This document shows positions 15,001 through 23,270 of a stretch of 33,227 bases of DNA, one piece after another. The translations under genes were made by a program, and so were the position numbers. Under the pieces are notes generated by a model. That model saw nothing but the letters and a program-made list of their open reading frames with translations, did not search any database and was not told the origin of the DNA. Position 1 is the stretch's first letter, and each line of letters opens with the position of its first letter. This stretch comes from Clostridiales bacterium. GTDB lineage: Bacteria; Bacillota; Clostridia; Oscillospirales; Butyricicoccaceae. Location of the stretch: NCBI GenBank assembly GCA_004555915.1, contig SFJM01000021.1, positions 1 to 33,227 on the forward strand. Reading direction: 5' to 3'.

Positions 15001-15784
15001 GATTGCAGATGCCTTTGCAAACGGCAAGGCGTTTATCCCATTTCTGACCTGTGGTGATCCGGATCTGGAAACCACGGAACAGCTGATTCCCGCCATGGCT
15101 GCGGCAGGCGCTGACCTGATTGAGCTTGGCATCCCGTTCTCCGACCCGACAGCGGAAGGCCCGGTCATTCAGGACGCAAACCTGCGCGCACTGTCCGGCG
15201 GCGTGACCACGGATAAAATCTTTGACATGGTGCGCCGTGTCCGCCCGCTGGTTTCCATTCCGCTGGTATTCATGACCTATGCCAATGTCATCTATTCCTA
15301 TGGCGCAGACCGTTTTCTCAAAACCGCTGCGGAAATCGGCATCAGCGGCATTATTGTGCCCGATGTCCCCTTTGAGGAAAAGCAGGAATTTGACCCGATC
15401 TGCAAAAAATATGGTATCGCACAGATTTCCATGATTGCCCCAACCTCCCATGGCCGCATCCGTGCGATTGCGGAGCAGGCGGACGGTTTCCTGTACTGTG
15501 TATCCTCCCTGGGTGTCACGGGCACGAGAAGCAATATCACCACCGACATCGGCGCAATGGTCAGACTCGTCAAGGAAGTCAAGGACATCCCGTGTGCCGT
15601 TGGCTTCGGCATCTCCACACCGGAGCAGGCAGAGTCTATGTCCCGTCAGGCGGATGGCGCCATCGTCGGCTCTGCCATTGTCAAGCTGATTGCAAAATAC
15701 GGACGGGACAGTGTTCAACCGGTTGCAGAGTACGTGAAGTCCATGAAGGACGGCTGCCGAAAGGCAGAAACTGTTTCTCTGTAA
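14993..15784 (+). CDS. trpA: Tryptophan synthase alpha chain
   Basis: Cleaves indole-glycerol phosphate and passes indole to TrpB. The product has 263 residues. FLTCGDPD opens the barrel. The catalytic Glu44 lies in IELGIPFSDP, and the position equivalent to Asp60 of the Salmonella enzyme is Glu55 (AEGPVIQ instead of ADGPTIQ). Later blocks are PLVFMTYANVIYSYG, IVPDVPFEE, YCVSSLGVTGTR and VGFGIS. The ATG at 14993 follows GGGGAGGATAT and lies inside trpB. A terminator follows 39 bases after the stop codon. Confidence 0.96.
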   Translation: MIKIADAFANGKAFIPFLTCGDPDLETTEQLIPAMAAAGADLIELGIPFSDPTAEGPVIQDANLRALSGGVTTDKIFDMVRRVRPLVSIPLVFMTYANVIYSYGADRFLKTAAEIGISGIIVPDVPFEEKQEFDPICKKYGIAQISMIAPTSHGRIRAIAEQADGFLYCVSSLGVTGTRSNITTDIGAMVRLVKEVKDIPCAVGFGISTPEQAESMSRQADGAIVGSAIVKLIAKYGRDSVQPVAEYVKSMKDGCRKAETVSL

Positions 15785-15822
15785 ACCGTTTTCTCCCATC
15801 CATATCTGTCACTTTTTCAGCG

Positions 15823-15859
15823 CAAAGCTGCGGCATATTTCTGCCGCGGCTTTGTTTTT
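15823..15859 (+). terminator. Terminator of the trp operon
   Basis: CAAAGCTGCGGCA (15823-15835) pairs with TGCCGCGGCTTTG (15842-15854), followed by TTTTT. The rest of the gap up to 15985 is AT-rich, and I see nothing else in it. Confidence 0.9.
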
Positions 15860-15985
15860 GTTAAAAACAGCAGATTGACTTCGTTCTTTTGCCGTTTGAT
15901 TTGTTGAAAATCCCGTTTCTCTCTATTTTTCTGTGAGATTATATTTATTTTTTGTTCAAAATTTGGTATTTGTGTGATTTTTACG

Positions 15986-16015
15986 TTGCATCATGAAGTA
16001 TTTATGTTGTATAAT
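15986..16015 (+). promoter_or_regulatory. Probable promoter of the oxaloacetate decarboxylase operon
   Basis: A -35-like TTGCAT (15986-15991) is followed by an 18-bp spacer and a perfect -10 TATAAT (16010-16015). It predicts a leader of about 120 nt. Positions 16022-16125 of this leader hold no recognised riboswitch. Confidence 0.6.
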
Positions 16016-16140
16016 GTTCATGTTTGGAGTAACAGAGAATTTTGCCGTATTTTGGTTTTTTTTGCCGCATTACATACGTGCATATGCCTCTTCCAGACTA
16101 TCTTTTGTCATCTTTATAAATTTAAAGGAGCTGATACACT

Positions 16141-17529
16141 GTGCCAAAAAAACTGAAGATCACAGAGACCGTCCTTCGTGACGCCAACCAGTCCCTGTGT
16201 GCAACACGTCTTCCGATGTCGGAATTCAAGCCGATTCTGGAGACCATGAACAAGGTTGGTTACCACTCCGTCGAGTGCTGGGGCGGTGCTACATTCGATT
16301 CCTGCCTCCGTTATCTGAACGAGGATCCGTGGGTTCGTCTGCGCACCATCCGCGAGGCTATGCCGGACACCAAGCTGCAGATGCTGCTGCGTGGCCAGAA
16401 CATTCTGGGCTACAAGCATTATTCTGACGACACCGTTCGCGCCTTCGTTCGCAAGAGCGTGGAGAACGGCATTGATATCATCCGTATTTTTGACGCGCTG
16501 AACGACTTCCGTAACATCGAAACCGCTGTTGACGAGTGCAAGAAGGCCGGCGGCGAGGCGCAGGGCACCATTTCCTACACCCAGTCTCCGGTTCACACCG
16601 TTGAAAATTACGCAAAGCTGGGCAAGCAGATTGAGGAAATGGGCTGTGATTCCCTGTGCATCAAGGACATGGCTGGTACCATGAGCCCGCAGGAGGCGTT
16701 TGACCTGGTTTCCGCGCTGAAGGCTGAGGTTAAGATCCCGATTTCCGTGCATACCCATGCAACCACCGGTCTGGGCTCCATGACCTACCTGAAGGCTGTT
16801 GAGGCAGGCGCTGACATCATCGACTGCGCAATCTCCCCGTTTGCAGGCGGTACTTCCCAGCCGTGCACCGAGGCAATGGACCATGTCCTCGTACAGATGG
16901 GCTATGATACCGGTCTGGACCGTGCTGAAATGCGCAAGGTCAACGAGTTCTTCGAGCCGATCAAGAAGGCTTATGTCACCGAGGGCAAGATCAATCCGTT
17001 CGTTATGAACGTAAACACCAATGCGCTGCATTACAAGATTCCGGGCGGCATGCTGTCCAACCTGATTGCAAACCTGACCGATATGAAGGCGCTGGATCGT
17101 CTGGATGAGGTTCTGGCTGAGGTTCCGAATGTCCGCAAGGATATGGGTTACCCGCCGCTGGTTACCCCGCTGAGCCAGATGGTTGGTTCTCAGGCTGTGA
17201 ACAACGTCCTGATGGGCGAGCGTTACAAGAACATCACCAAGGAAATCCGTGCATACATCCGCGGCGAGTATGGCAAGGCTCCGGCTGAAATCAATCCGGA
17301 ACTGGTAACCAAGGTTCTGGGCGAAGGCAACAAGCCGATGGAAGGCCGTTATGCTGAGACCCTGGAGCCGGAAATCCCGGCAGCTGTCAAGAAGCTGGGC
17401 GACATCGCTACCTGCGAAGAGGATATCCTGTCCTATGTTGCATTCCCGCAGCAGGCTGAAAAGTTCTTCCAGTATCGTGAAGAGCATAAGGGTATGAAGG
17501 TAACTTATTCCATCAAGAAGGTTGACTAA
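16141..17529 (+). CDS. oadA: Oxaloacetate decarboxylase alpha subunit, carboxyltransferase domain only
   Basis: A pyruvate-carboxylase-type carboxyltransferase of 462 residues that should move the carboxyl group of oxaloacetate onto biotin. It has LRDANQSLCATR (metal-binding Asp14), the carbamylated lysine Lys175 in CIKDMAG and the metal histidines His204/His206 in SVHTHATTGL. It lacks the C-terminal biotin domain found in classic OadA; that domain is the separate gene at 17889-18272. It starts at GTG 16141 behind AAAGGAG. Residue 16 is Asn where many relatives have His (RDAHQS). The methylmalonyl-CoA decarboxylase alpha subunit is a different family and is excluded. An archaeal-type PycB role is possible, but the adjoining beta and gamma subunits argue for a Na+ pump. 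Confidence 0.92.
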   Translation: MPKKLKITETVLRDANQSLCATRLPMSEFKPILETMNKVGYHSVECWGGATFDSCLRYLNEDPWVRLRTIREAMPDTKLQMLLRGQNILGYKHYSDDTVRAFVRKSVENGIDIIRIFDALNDFRNIETAVDECKKAGGEAQGTISYTQSPVHTVENYAKLGKQIEEMGCDSLCIKDMAGTMSPQEAFDLVSALKAEVKIPISVHTHATTGLGSMTYLKAVEAGADIIDCAISPFAGGTSQPCTEAMDHVLVQMGYDTGLDRAEMRKVNEFFEPIKKAYVTEGKINPFVMNVNTNALHYKIPGGMLSNLIANLTDMKALDRLDEVLAEVPNVRKDMGYPPLVTPLSQMVGSQAVNNVLMGERYKNITKEIRAYIRGEYGKAPAEINPELVTKVLGEGNKPMEGRYAETLEPEIPAAVKKLGDIATCEEDILSYVAFPQQAEKFFQYREEHKGMKVTYSIKKVD

Positions 17530-17540
17530 GGAGGCTGACA

Positions 17541-17873
17541 ATGAACATTGGTGTAGGCGAAGCCCTGCTGATTTCGCTTTGTGGCTTTGTAACCGTATTC
17601 CTCCTCCTGCTGTTCCTGATTGTGGTTATCAAAATCATCTCTGCTGTTGTTATGGCCATTGAAGGCAAGGGCAAGACCGCTCCGGCTCCGGCTGCTGAAG
17701 CTCCGGCTCCCGCTCCGGCCAAGGAAGAAGAGAAGCCTTCCAAGCCGTGGGATGGCAAGCTGCAGCTGATTGATGTGGATGAGGAAACCGCAGCATGCAT
17801 TATGGCTATTATCAGTGATGAGACTGATATTCCGCTGGACGAACTGCAGTTCAGACGCATTCAGGCGCTTTAA
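17541..17873 (+). CDS. oadG: Oxaloacetate decarboxylase gamma-like membrane subunit
   Basis: A small protein of 110 residues with one N-terminal membrane segment (about residues 7-38, rich in Leu, Ile and Val), an Ala-Pro linker (about 47-60), and a C-terminal acidic domain that includes WDGKLQLIDVDEETAACIMA. This fits the OadG gamma family, which anchors and assembles the alpha and beta subunits of the Na+ pump. The gene lies 11 bases after oadA with AAGGAGG upstream, and 15 bases before the biotin carrier gene. The extended C-terminal domain is typical of the longer Bacillota versions. Confidence 0.85.
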   Translation: MNIGVGEALLISLCGFVTVFLLLLFLIVVIKIISAVVMAIEGKGKTAPAPAAEAPAPAPAKEEEKPSKPWDGKLQLIDVDEETAACIMAIISDETDIPLDELQFRRIQAL

Positions 17874-17888
17874 TTGGGAGGTACAAAC

Positions 17889-18272
17889 ATGAAATATATT
17901 GTAACACTGAATGAAAAACAGTATGAAGTAGAAGTCGAGAAGGGCAAAGCAGTTGCTGCTTATATCGGCGAAGCACCGGCTCCGGCTCCTGTTGCTGCTG
18001 CTCCGGCTCCGGCTGCCGCTCCGGCTCCGGCTGCTGCACCGGCTGCTCCGGCAGGCGCAGGCGACCCGGTTACTTCTCCGATGCCGGGTACCATCCTCGA
18101 CGTACGCTGCCAGCAGGGTCAGGCTGTCAAGAACGGCGATATCCTGTTTATCCTGGAAGCAATGAAGATGGAGAACGAAATTTTTGCAAACAAGGACGGT
18201 ACGGTTACTTCCGTAGGTGTCTCCAAGGGCACGTCGGTTGATACCGGCAGTGTTCTGTGCACTATCTCTTAA
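17889..18272 (+). CDS. Biotin carboxyl carrier protein of the decarboxylase
   Basis: The 127-residue protein has three parts: an N-terminal strand pair (MKYIVTLNEKQYEVEVEKGK), a flexible Ala-Pro linker (about residues 29-56), and a biotinyl domain with Lys93 in EAMKMEN preceded by SPMPGTILDV. It should carry CO2 from the OadA active site to the membrane beta subunit. GGGAGG directly precedes the ATG at 17889. An in-frame TTG 15 bases upstream would bury that site and is not chosen. The gene stands between the gamma and beta genes. Confidence 0.94.
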   Translation: MKYIVTLNEKQYEVEVEKGKAVAAYIGEAPAPAPVAAAPAPAAAPAPAAAPAAPAGAGDPVTSPMPGTILDVRCQQGQAVKNGDILFILEAMKMENEIFANKDGTVTSVGVSKGTSVDTGSVLCTIS

Positions 18273-18287
18273 CGGAGGTTTTGTGTA

Positions 18288-19454
18288 ATGGATTTTTCTT
18301 TTACTGCCGTCCTCGGTAAGATTCTTGGAGAATCCGGCTACGCAGGTCTGTTCGGCAACGGTGCTGAAGGCCTGAAATGCCTGGTTATGATTCTCATTGC
18401 ATTTGTCCTGCTGTATCTGGGCATTGCAAAGAAGTTCGAGCCGCTGCTGCTCGTTACAATTGCATTCGGTATGCTGCTGGCAAACCTGCCGTTCTCCAAC
18501 ATGGTTTCCAATGTGGATAACGACGGCCTGCTGCACTGGCTGTATACCGGCGTAAAGCTGGATATTTATCCGCCGCTGATCTTTATGGGTGTCGGCGCAA
18601 TGACGGACTTTGGTCCGCTGATTGCACGTCCGTCCTCCCTGATCCTCGGCGCTGCTGCTCAGTTCGGTATCTTTACCGCATTCCTGGGCTCCCTGTTGCT
18701 GTTTGGTTTCCCGGTTAACGTTGCTGCTGCAATCGGCATCATCGGTGGTGCTGACGGCCCGACTGCCATCATGGTAACCTCCAAGCTGGCACCGGAGTAC
18801 TTGTCCGCAATCGCCATTGCCGCCTACTCGTACATGGCGCTGATTCCAATGATTCAACCGCCGATTATGAAGCTGTTTACCCGCAAGCAGGATCGTCAGA
18901 TCAAGATGACTCAGCTGCGCGAGGTATCCAACACCGAGAAGATCATCTTCCCGATTGCTGTTGCTACCGTTGTTATCCTGCTGCTGCCGGATACCGCTCC
19001 GCTGATCGGCATGCTGATGCTGGGCAACCTGTTCCATGTAAGCGGTGTAACCGCACGTCTGGATGAGACCGCACAGAATGCACTGATGAACATTGTTACC
19101 ATTTTCCTGGGCCTGTCCGTTGGTGCTACCGCTGCTGCTGACACCTTCCTGACCTGGCAGACCATTCAGATTATCTTCATGGGTCTGGTGGCATTCATGC
19201 TGTCCACCTTCGGTGGTGTCATCTTCGGCGATATCATGTGCTGGGCTACCAAGGGCAAGATCAACCCGCTGATTGGTTCCGCAGGTGTATCTGCCGTTCC
19301 GATGGCTGCACGTGTGGCTCAGATCGAAGGTCAGAAGGAAAACCCGTCCAACTTCCTGCTCATGCATGCCATGGGCCCGAACGTTGCCGGTGTTATCGGC
19401 TCCGCTGCTGCTGCCGGCTTCTTCCTGAAGCTGGTTCCGATGCTGATGGGCTGA
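18288..19454 (+). CDS. oadB: Na+-translocating decarboxylase beta subunit
   Basis: A polytopic membrane protein of 388 residues that decarboxylates carboxybiotin and exports Na+. Many hydrophobic segments are visible, from about residue 30 to the C-terminus. The conserved Na+-site block GGADGPTAIMVTSKLAP is present, as are IQPPIMKLFTRK, the second half starting near PDTAPLIGMLMLGN, and the C-terminal MHAMGPNVAGVIGSAAAAG. GGAGG lies a few bases before the ATG. The same family serves oxaloacetate, methylmalonyl-CoA and glutaconyl-CoA decarboxylases; the neighbouring carboxyltransferase points to oxaloacetate. Confidence 0.95.
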   Translation: MDFSFTAVLGKILGESGYAGLFGNGAEGLKCLVMILIAFVLLYLGIAKKFEPLLLVTIAFGMLLANLPFSNMVSNVDNDGLLHWLYTGVKLDIYPPLIFMGVGAMTDFGPLIARPSSLILGAAAQFGIFTAFLGSLLLFGFPVNVAAAIGIIGGADGPTAIMVTSKLAPEYLSAIAIAAYSYMALIPMIQPPIMKLFTRKQDRQIKMTQLREVSNTEKIIFPIAVATVVILLLPDTAPLIGMLMLGNLFHVSGVTARLDETAQNALMNIVTIFLGLSVGATAAADTFLTWQTIQIIFMGLVAFMLSTFGGVIFGDIMCWATKGKINPLIGSAGVSAVPMAARVAQIEGQKENPSNFLLMHAMGPNVAGVIGSAAAAGFFLKLVPMLMG

Positions 19455-19479
19455 TTCCCCTTCACAACAGGCTGTTTCT

Positions 19480-19508
19480 ATCCCCTTCCGGTTTATCCGG
19501 AGGGGGAT
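19480..19508 (+). terminator. Terminator of the decarboxylase operon
   Basis: ATCCCCTTCCGG (19480-19491) pairs with CCGGAGGGGGAT (19497-19508) with one G-U pair, and a run of T follows. Confidence 0.9.
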
Positions 19509-19518
19509 TTTTTCTGTC

Positions 19519-19547
19519 TTTACACCGCCAGTCAGATACGGTAGAAT
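19519..19547 (+). promoter_or_regulatory. Promoter of the phosphoesterase/CoA-transferase pair
   Basis: A -35 TTTACA (19519-19524), a 17-bp spacer and a -10 TAGAAT (19542-19547) lie 25 nt before the start codon. Confidence 0.7.
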
Positions 19548-19572
19548 AGAAGAAAAGACAGGAGCTGTATCT

Positions 19573-20115
19573 ATGAAAAAATTGTTGATTGCATCCGATA
19601 TCCATGGCTCAGCCTGTTACTGCCGCAGGATGCTGGAACGCATCGAAGCAGAGCAGCCTGACCGTGTCCTGCTGCTGGGTGACCTGTTATATCACGGTCC
19701 TCGGAATGCCCTTCCGGAGGAATACAATCCGCCGCTTGTCATTTCCATGCTGGACAGCATCAAAGAAAAGCTGCTCTGTGTCCGTGGCAACTGTGATGCG
19801 GAGGTTGACCAGTTGGTGCTGCATTTCCCCATTATGGCGGATTATGCTGTGCTGACGCTGGGGGAACGCACGGTTTATGCAACTCATGGACATGTATATG
19901 GCGAACAGAATCCGCCTCCGCTGTGTGACGGTGACATTCTGCTGTGCGGGCACACCCATGTCCCCTGCTGCCATGTCCATGAATCCTATACCTACATGAA
20001 TCCCGGCTCTGCGGCGATTCCCAAGGAAGACAGCTGCCACAGCTATATGCTTTGGGAAAACAATGCCTTTACCTGGCATGATCTGCTGACCGGAGAAACC
20101 TATCTGACAGAATAA
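19573..20115 (+). CDS. YfcE/MJ0936-type metallophosphoesterase
   Basis: The 180-residue protein has all the motifs of the calcineurin-like family in order: SDIHG (D-x-H), GDLLYHGP, RGNCDAEVD (GNCD), THGH and GHTHVP, ending with YMNPGSAAIPK. This is the small YfcE type, a manganese-dependent phosphodiesterase active on bis-pNPP and similar substrates in vitro, with an uncertain natural substrate. It should be cytoplasmic. CAGGAG lies before the ATG. The CoA-transferase gene starts 31 bases after its stop codon with no terminator between, so the two are probably co-transcribed. Confidence 0.92.
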   Translation: MKKLLIASDIHGSACYCRRMLERIEAEQPDRVLLLGDLLYHGPRNALPEEYNPPLVISMLDSIKEKLLCVRGNCDAEVDQLVLHFPIMADYAVLTLGERTVYATHGHVYGEQNPPPLCDGDILLCGHTHVPCCHVHESYTYMNPGSAAIPKEDSCHSYMLWENNAFTWHDLLTGETYLTE

Positions 20116-20146
20116 ACACATATCTGCTGCATGTGGAGGTGGAAGG

Positions 20147-21481
20147 ATGAATTATACTGCTGAATATCGTAACAAGCTATGTACACCGGAGCAGGCCGTA
20201 CAGGCAGTCAAAAACGGGGACTGGGTGGATTATACCACCAGTCTGGGAAAACCGGTTTTGCTTGACCGTGCGCTGGCCAGACGGCGGGATGAACTGACCG
20301 ATGTAAAAATCCGCGGCAACCTGCTTTCCGGTCCGATTGAAGTGGCGGAATGCGACCTCACCCAGGAGCATTTCACCTATCATTCCTGGCACTGCTCCTC
20401 CTATGAACGCAAGCTGTGTGACCGTGGGCTGTGTTATTTTATCCCCATGGTATTCCACCACAATTCTGCCTATTATAAGCATTTTCTTACCGTCAATGTT
20501 GCCATGGCATCTGTTACGCCCATGGACAAACACGGGTATTTTAACCTGTCCACGGCAACCGGTGTCGCCGCGCAGATTTTACGCACGGCAGATATTGTCA
20601 TTCTGGAAATCAACGAGCATCTGCCAAAGCTCTATGGCGGCTATGATGAATGCATCCATATTTCCGAAGTGGATTATATTGTGGAGGGGAAGCATGATCC
20701 CCTGCCGGAGGTGCAATTCATCGCTCCCACTGTCACGGATGAACAGATCGCAGCCAATATCATTCCATACCTCTGTAACGGCATGACTCTGCAGCTGGGT
20801 ATCGGCAGCCTGCCCCATGCGGTAGGCAATCTCATCGCACAATCCGACCTGAAGGATTTCGGCATGCATACAGAGCTTTGCTCCGATGCCTATTTACAGC
20901 TGCACAAGGCCGGAAAGCTGACCAATACCTATAAAACCATCAACCGCGGCAAGGGTGTGCTGGGTGTTGCCATCGGCTCCCATGAGATGTATGAATGGAT
21001 TGATGAAAATCCCGGTATCGCGGCATATCCCCTGTCCTATGTCAACGACCCGGAGGTTATCGGACGCATTGACAACATGCTGTCCATCAACAGCTGTCTG
21101 GAAATTGACCTGTATGGCCAGGTTTCCTCAGAAAGCTCCGGTATTCGCCAGATCAGCGGTACCGGCGGACAACTGGATTTCCTGACCGGTGCTTCCACCT
21201 CCCGCGGTGGAAAAGCCTTTATCTGCATGAGCTCTACCTATCAGGATAAACACGGTATCCGGCATTCCCGTATTGTACCGCGTTTTGGCGGCGATATCAT
21301 CACCTCTCCCCGTTCACAGGTTTACTATGTGGCAACCGAATATGGCGTTGTCAATCTGTTAGGCAAATCCACCTGGGAACGTGCGGAAGTCATCATTTCT
21401 CTTGCCCATCCGGATTTCCGTGAAGCATTATGTGCTGCTGCGGAAGCACAGCATATCTGGCGTCGTTCCAATCGAAGATGA
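20147..21481 (+). CDS. Acetyl-CoA hydrolase/transferase family CoA-transferase, possibly butyryl-CoA:acetate
   Basis: A family I CoA-transferase of 444 residues. Visible marks are GVAIGSHEMYEW, LQLGIGSLPHAVGNL, the probable catalytic glutamate in MHTELCSDAY, SGTGGQLDFLTGASTSRGG and IVPRFGGDIITSPRS. The type matches butyryl-CoA:acetate CoA-transferases (But) of gut butyrate producers and the related 4-hydroxybutyrate CoA-transferases. I cannot separate these, or a propionyl- or succinyl-CoA-specific form, by eye. TGGAGGTGGAAGG precedes the ATG. It may make the last step of butyrate formation, but no bcd, etf or thl gene lies in the window. Confidence 0.8.
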   Translation: MNYTAEYRNKLCTPEQAVQAVKNGDWVDYTTSLGKPVLLDRALARRRDELTDVKIRGNLLSGPIEVAECDLTQEHFTYHSWHCSSYERKLCDRGLCYFIPMVFHHNSAYYKHFLTVNVAMASVTPMDKHGYFNLSTATGVAAQILRTADIVILEINEHLPKLYGGYDECIHISEVDYIVEGKHDPLPEVQFIAPTVTDEQIAANIIPYLCNGMTLQLGIGSLPHAVGNLIAQSDLKDFGMHTELCSDAYLQLHKAGKLTNTYKTINRGKGVLGVAIGSHEMYEWIDENPGIAAYPLSYVNDPEVIGRIDNMLSINSCLEIDLYGQVSSESSGIRQISGTGGQLDFLTGASTSRGGKAFICMSSTYQDKHGIRHSRIVPRFGGDIITSPRSQVYYVATEYGVVNLLGKSTWERAEVIISLAHPDFREALCAAAEAQHIWRRSNRR

Positions 21482-21486
21482 AAACA

Positions 21487-21510
21487 GCCCGCTCTCAGCT
21501 GAGAGCGGGC
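21487..21510. terminator. Bidirectional terminator between convergent genes
   Basis: A perfect 24-nt palindrome (GCCCGCTCTCAG and its complement) is followed by TTTG on the plus strand and TGTTTTC on the minus strand. It sits between the stop codons of the CoA-transferase gene and of the GH3 gene that runs towards it. Confidence 0.8.
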
Positions 21511-21535
21511 TTTGTATCTGGTCTGTTGTTTTTCT

Positions 21536-22729
21536 TTACTGCATATCAAGCTTAACTGTGAGAATCCGGGTCACAGACTCGTTTATGCGTTCCTCGGTCA
21601 GCGTTCCGTCTGCCACAGCATCCAGCACACCCTGATACGCCTGCTGATAGTTCTCCGGCATCAGGACAATATCCACACCGGCCTGCAACGCCTTGACCGC
21701 TGCCTCCGCAGAGGTGTATTCCTCTGTAATCGCACCCATATTCATGGCATCTGTCACAACAAGACCGGTATAACCCATTTTCTCCCGCAGAATGTCTGTA
21801 ACCATGGTTTTGGACAGGGAGGTCGGTGTGTCATCGCCGGTGACATTGGGCGCAGAAATATGGGCTGCCATAATGATTTTCGCACCGTCAGCAATGCACC
21901 GCTGGAATGGAATCAGTTCGCAGGCTTCCAGCTCTTCCAGTGTCTTGTCGGTATAGGCATAGCCCTTGTGGGTATCCGCCGATGTGGCTCCATGTCCCGG
22001 GAAATGCTTATAAGTACTCAGGATGCCCTTTTCCTCCAGGCCATCCGACACGGCAATTGCCATATCGGAAACCATCTCCGGATCATTGCCAAAGGAACGA
22101 TCCCGGACAACGGTATTTTCCGGATTGCTGAGAACATCTGCTACCGGTGCAAAATCCAGATTAAAGCCCAGTTCTGCCAGATAGCTGCCGATGTCCTCAC
22201 CCACCTGTTTTGCGGCATCCACATCACCTGCCGCGCCGATATCTGCCATGTCTCCAATCTTTGGGATATCAAAATTACCGGTACCTGCAACACGTGCCAC
22301 TGTACCGCCTTCCTCATCCACACTCAGGAATGCCGGAAATCCGGTGCGTTCCATGCTGTAGGTCTGCACATTTTTTAGCATTTCCTGTGTCTGCTCTTTG
22401 GACTGCAAATTATCACCGAAATAAATGAAGCCGCCCACGGGATTCTGGTTAATCGCTTCTCTGGTTGCATCGCCGGCAGCAACAGCGGTACCCACATCCA
22501 GAATAGCCTCCGGCTGGATGATAAACAACTGTGCCACCTTCTCCTCCAGTGTCATATCCTCCAGACAGCTGTCAATCTGCTGCTGTACAGAAACCGTTTC
22601 CTGACTGTCAGGATTTTCCTTCTGTTCCGGTTTTTCCACGGTATTGGAGGTTCCGCATCCGGAAACCGATGCCAGCATGGCGAGGCACAGCAAACCTGCC
22701 ATGTGTTTCTTCCTGAATTTCAATATCAT
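21536..22729 (-). CDS. GH3 beta-N-acetylhexosaminidase-like lipoprotein
   Basis: The 397-residue product has a lipoprotein signal (lipobox SVSGC), a Glu/Pro/Gln-rich linker, then a single GH3 barrel of the NagZ type. Visible are MTLEEKVAQLFII, GGFIYFGDNL, LSVDEEGGTVARV, LDFAPVADVLSNP, RDRSFGNDPEMV, the His-Asp acid/base loop KHFPGHGATSADTH and the nucleophile Asp in VVTDAMNMGAI. This loop is diagnostic of the N-acetylglucosaminidase branch, so a role in trimming muropeptides or chitin-like sugars outside the cell is likely. AAAGGG lies ahead of the ATG. Confidence 0.9.
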   Translation of the reverse strand: MILKFRKKHMAGLLCLAMLASVSGCGTSNTVEKPEQKENPDSQETVSVQQQIDSCLEDMTLEEKVAQLFIIQPEAILDVGTAVAAGDATREAINQNPVGGFIYFGDNLQSKEQTQEMLKNVQTYSMERTGFPAFLSVDEEGGTVARVAGTGNFDIPKIGDMADIGAAGDVDAAKQVGEDIGSYLAELGFNLDFAPVADVLSNPENTVVRDRSFGNDPEMVSDMAIAVSDGLEEKGILSTYKHFPGHGATSADTHKGYAYTDKTLEELEACELIPFQRCIADGAKIIMAAHISAPNVTGDDTPTSLSKTMVTDILREKMGYTGLVVTDAMNMGAITEEYTSAEAAVKALQAGVDIVLMPENYQQAYQGVLDAVADGTLTEERINESVTRILTVKLDMQ

Positions 22730-22893
22730 CGCCCTTTCTGTTTCTATGATATACCATTTCTATTGTACAACATTTTTCAGGCAAGTGCATTCCTTGTGCC
22801 GTATTTTTTGCTGTGAATAAAAAAACACAATCAAATATTTTTCCATCCTTATAAAAACGCTGTAAAAACACATACTGTTCATGAGGTGATTTT

Positions 22894-23163
22894 ATGGCAA
22901 AGCAAGGAATGAGCCGTCCGGACTGGACACATACGCATCCGAAAAATGAGGTTCCTCCTGTCCCGCAGCTGCAAGGAAAGGCGAAAACAGGCAAAAACAA
23001 GGCCAATCCCATCATTTCCGGAACCACTTCCCCGTCACAGAAGGTATTTCACTCACGCCCACATACCGTCGAAAAACCAATTTCCGGCGCATATGCTGTG
23101 ATAGACAACGATCTGGCGCGGGATAATCTGGAAAATGATATTCCGGAACCAGACCTTCCGTGA
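22894..23163 (+). CDS. Small Pro/Asn-rich protein of unknown function
   Basis: An 89-residue product with GAGGTGAT eight bases before the ATG and a terminator after it, so it is probably a real gene. The N-terminal half is basic and rich in Pro, Lys and His (RPDWTHTHPKNEVPPVP), with no hydrophobic segment, so it is likely cytoplasmic and largely disordered. The C-terminus is acidic (VIDNDLARDNLENDIPEPD). I do not recognise the family. No clear sigma-A promoter is visible upstream, which would fit control by another sigma factor. Confidence 0.7.
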   Translation: MAKQGMSRPDWTHTHPKNEVPPVPQLQGKAKTGKNKANPIISGTTSPSQKVFHSRPHTVEKPISGAYAVIDNDLARDNLENDIPEPDLP

Positions 23164-23186
23164 CAATACTTTTTTGACAAATGCCC

Positions 23187-23220
23187 AAAAGTCCGACGGT
23201 TTCTCCGCCGGGCTTTTCTT
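23187..23220 (+). terminator. Terminator of the small unknown gene
   Basis: AAAAGTCCGACGG pairs with CCGCCGGGCTTTT with one mismatch and one G-U pair, and a T-rich stretch follows. Confidence 0.7.
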
Positions 23221-23232
23221 TAAAAAAGTTGA

Positions 23233-23266
23233 AAAACCGCTTGAAACTTGCGTTTCAAGCGGTTTT
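23233..23266 (-). terminator. Terminator of the tRNA-Gln pair
   Basis: AAAACCGCTTGAAAC (23233-23247) pairs perfectly with GTTTCAAGCGGTTTT (23252-23266). On the minus strand it is followed by TC and a T-rich run. It lies 4 nt after the CCA of the last tRNA. Confidence 0.85.
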
Positions 23267-23270
23267 ACTA

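Noticed and set aside
17526..19367. Open frame antisense to the decarboxylase genes (613 codons)
   Set aside because: Low-complexity Ser/Arg/Gln-rich product, opposite four conserved genes, with no start signals.
21487..21510. 24-nt perfect palindrome considered as an operator
   Set aside because: It lies between two convergent stop codons with T-rich flanks on both sides, so a bidirectional terminator is the simpler reading.
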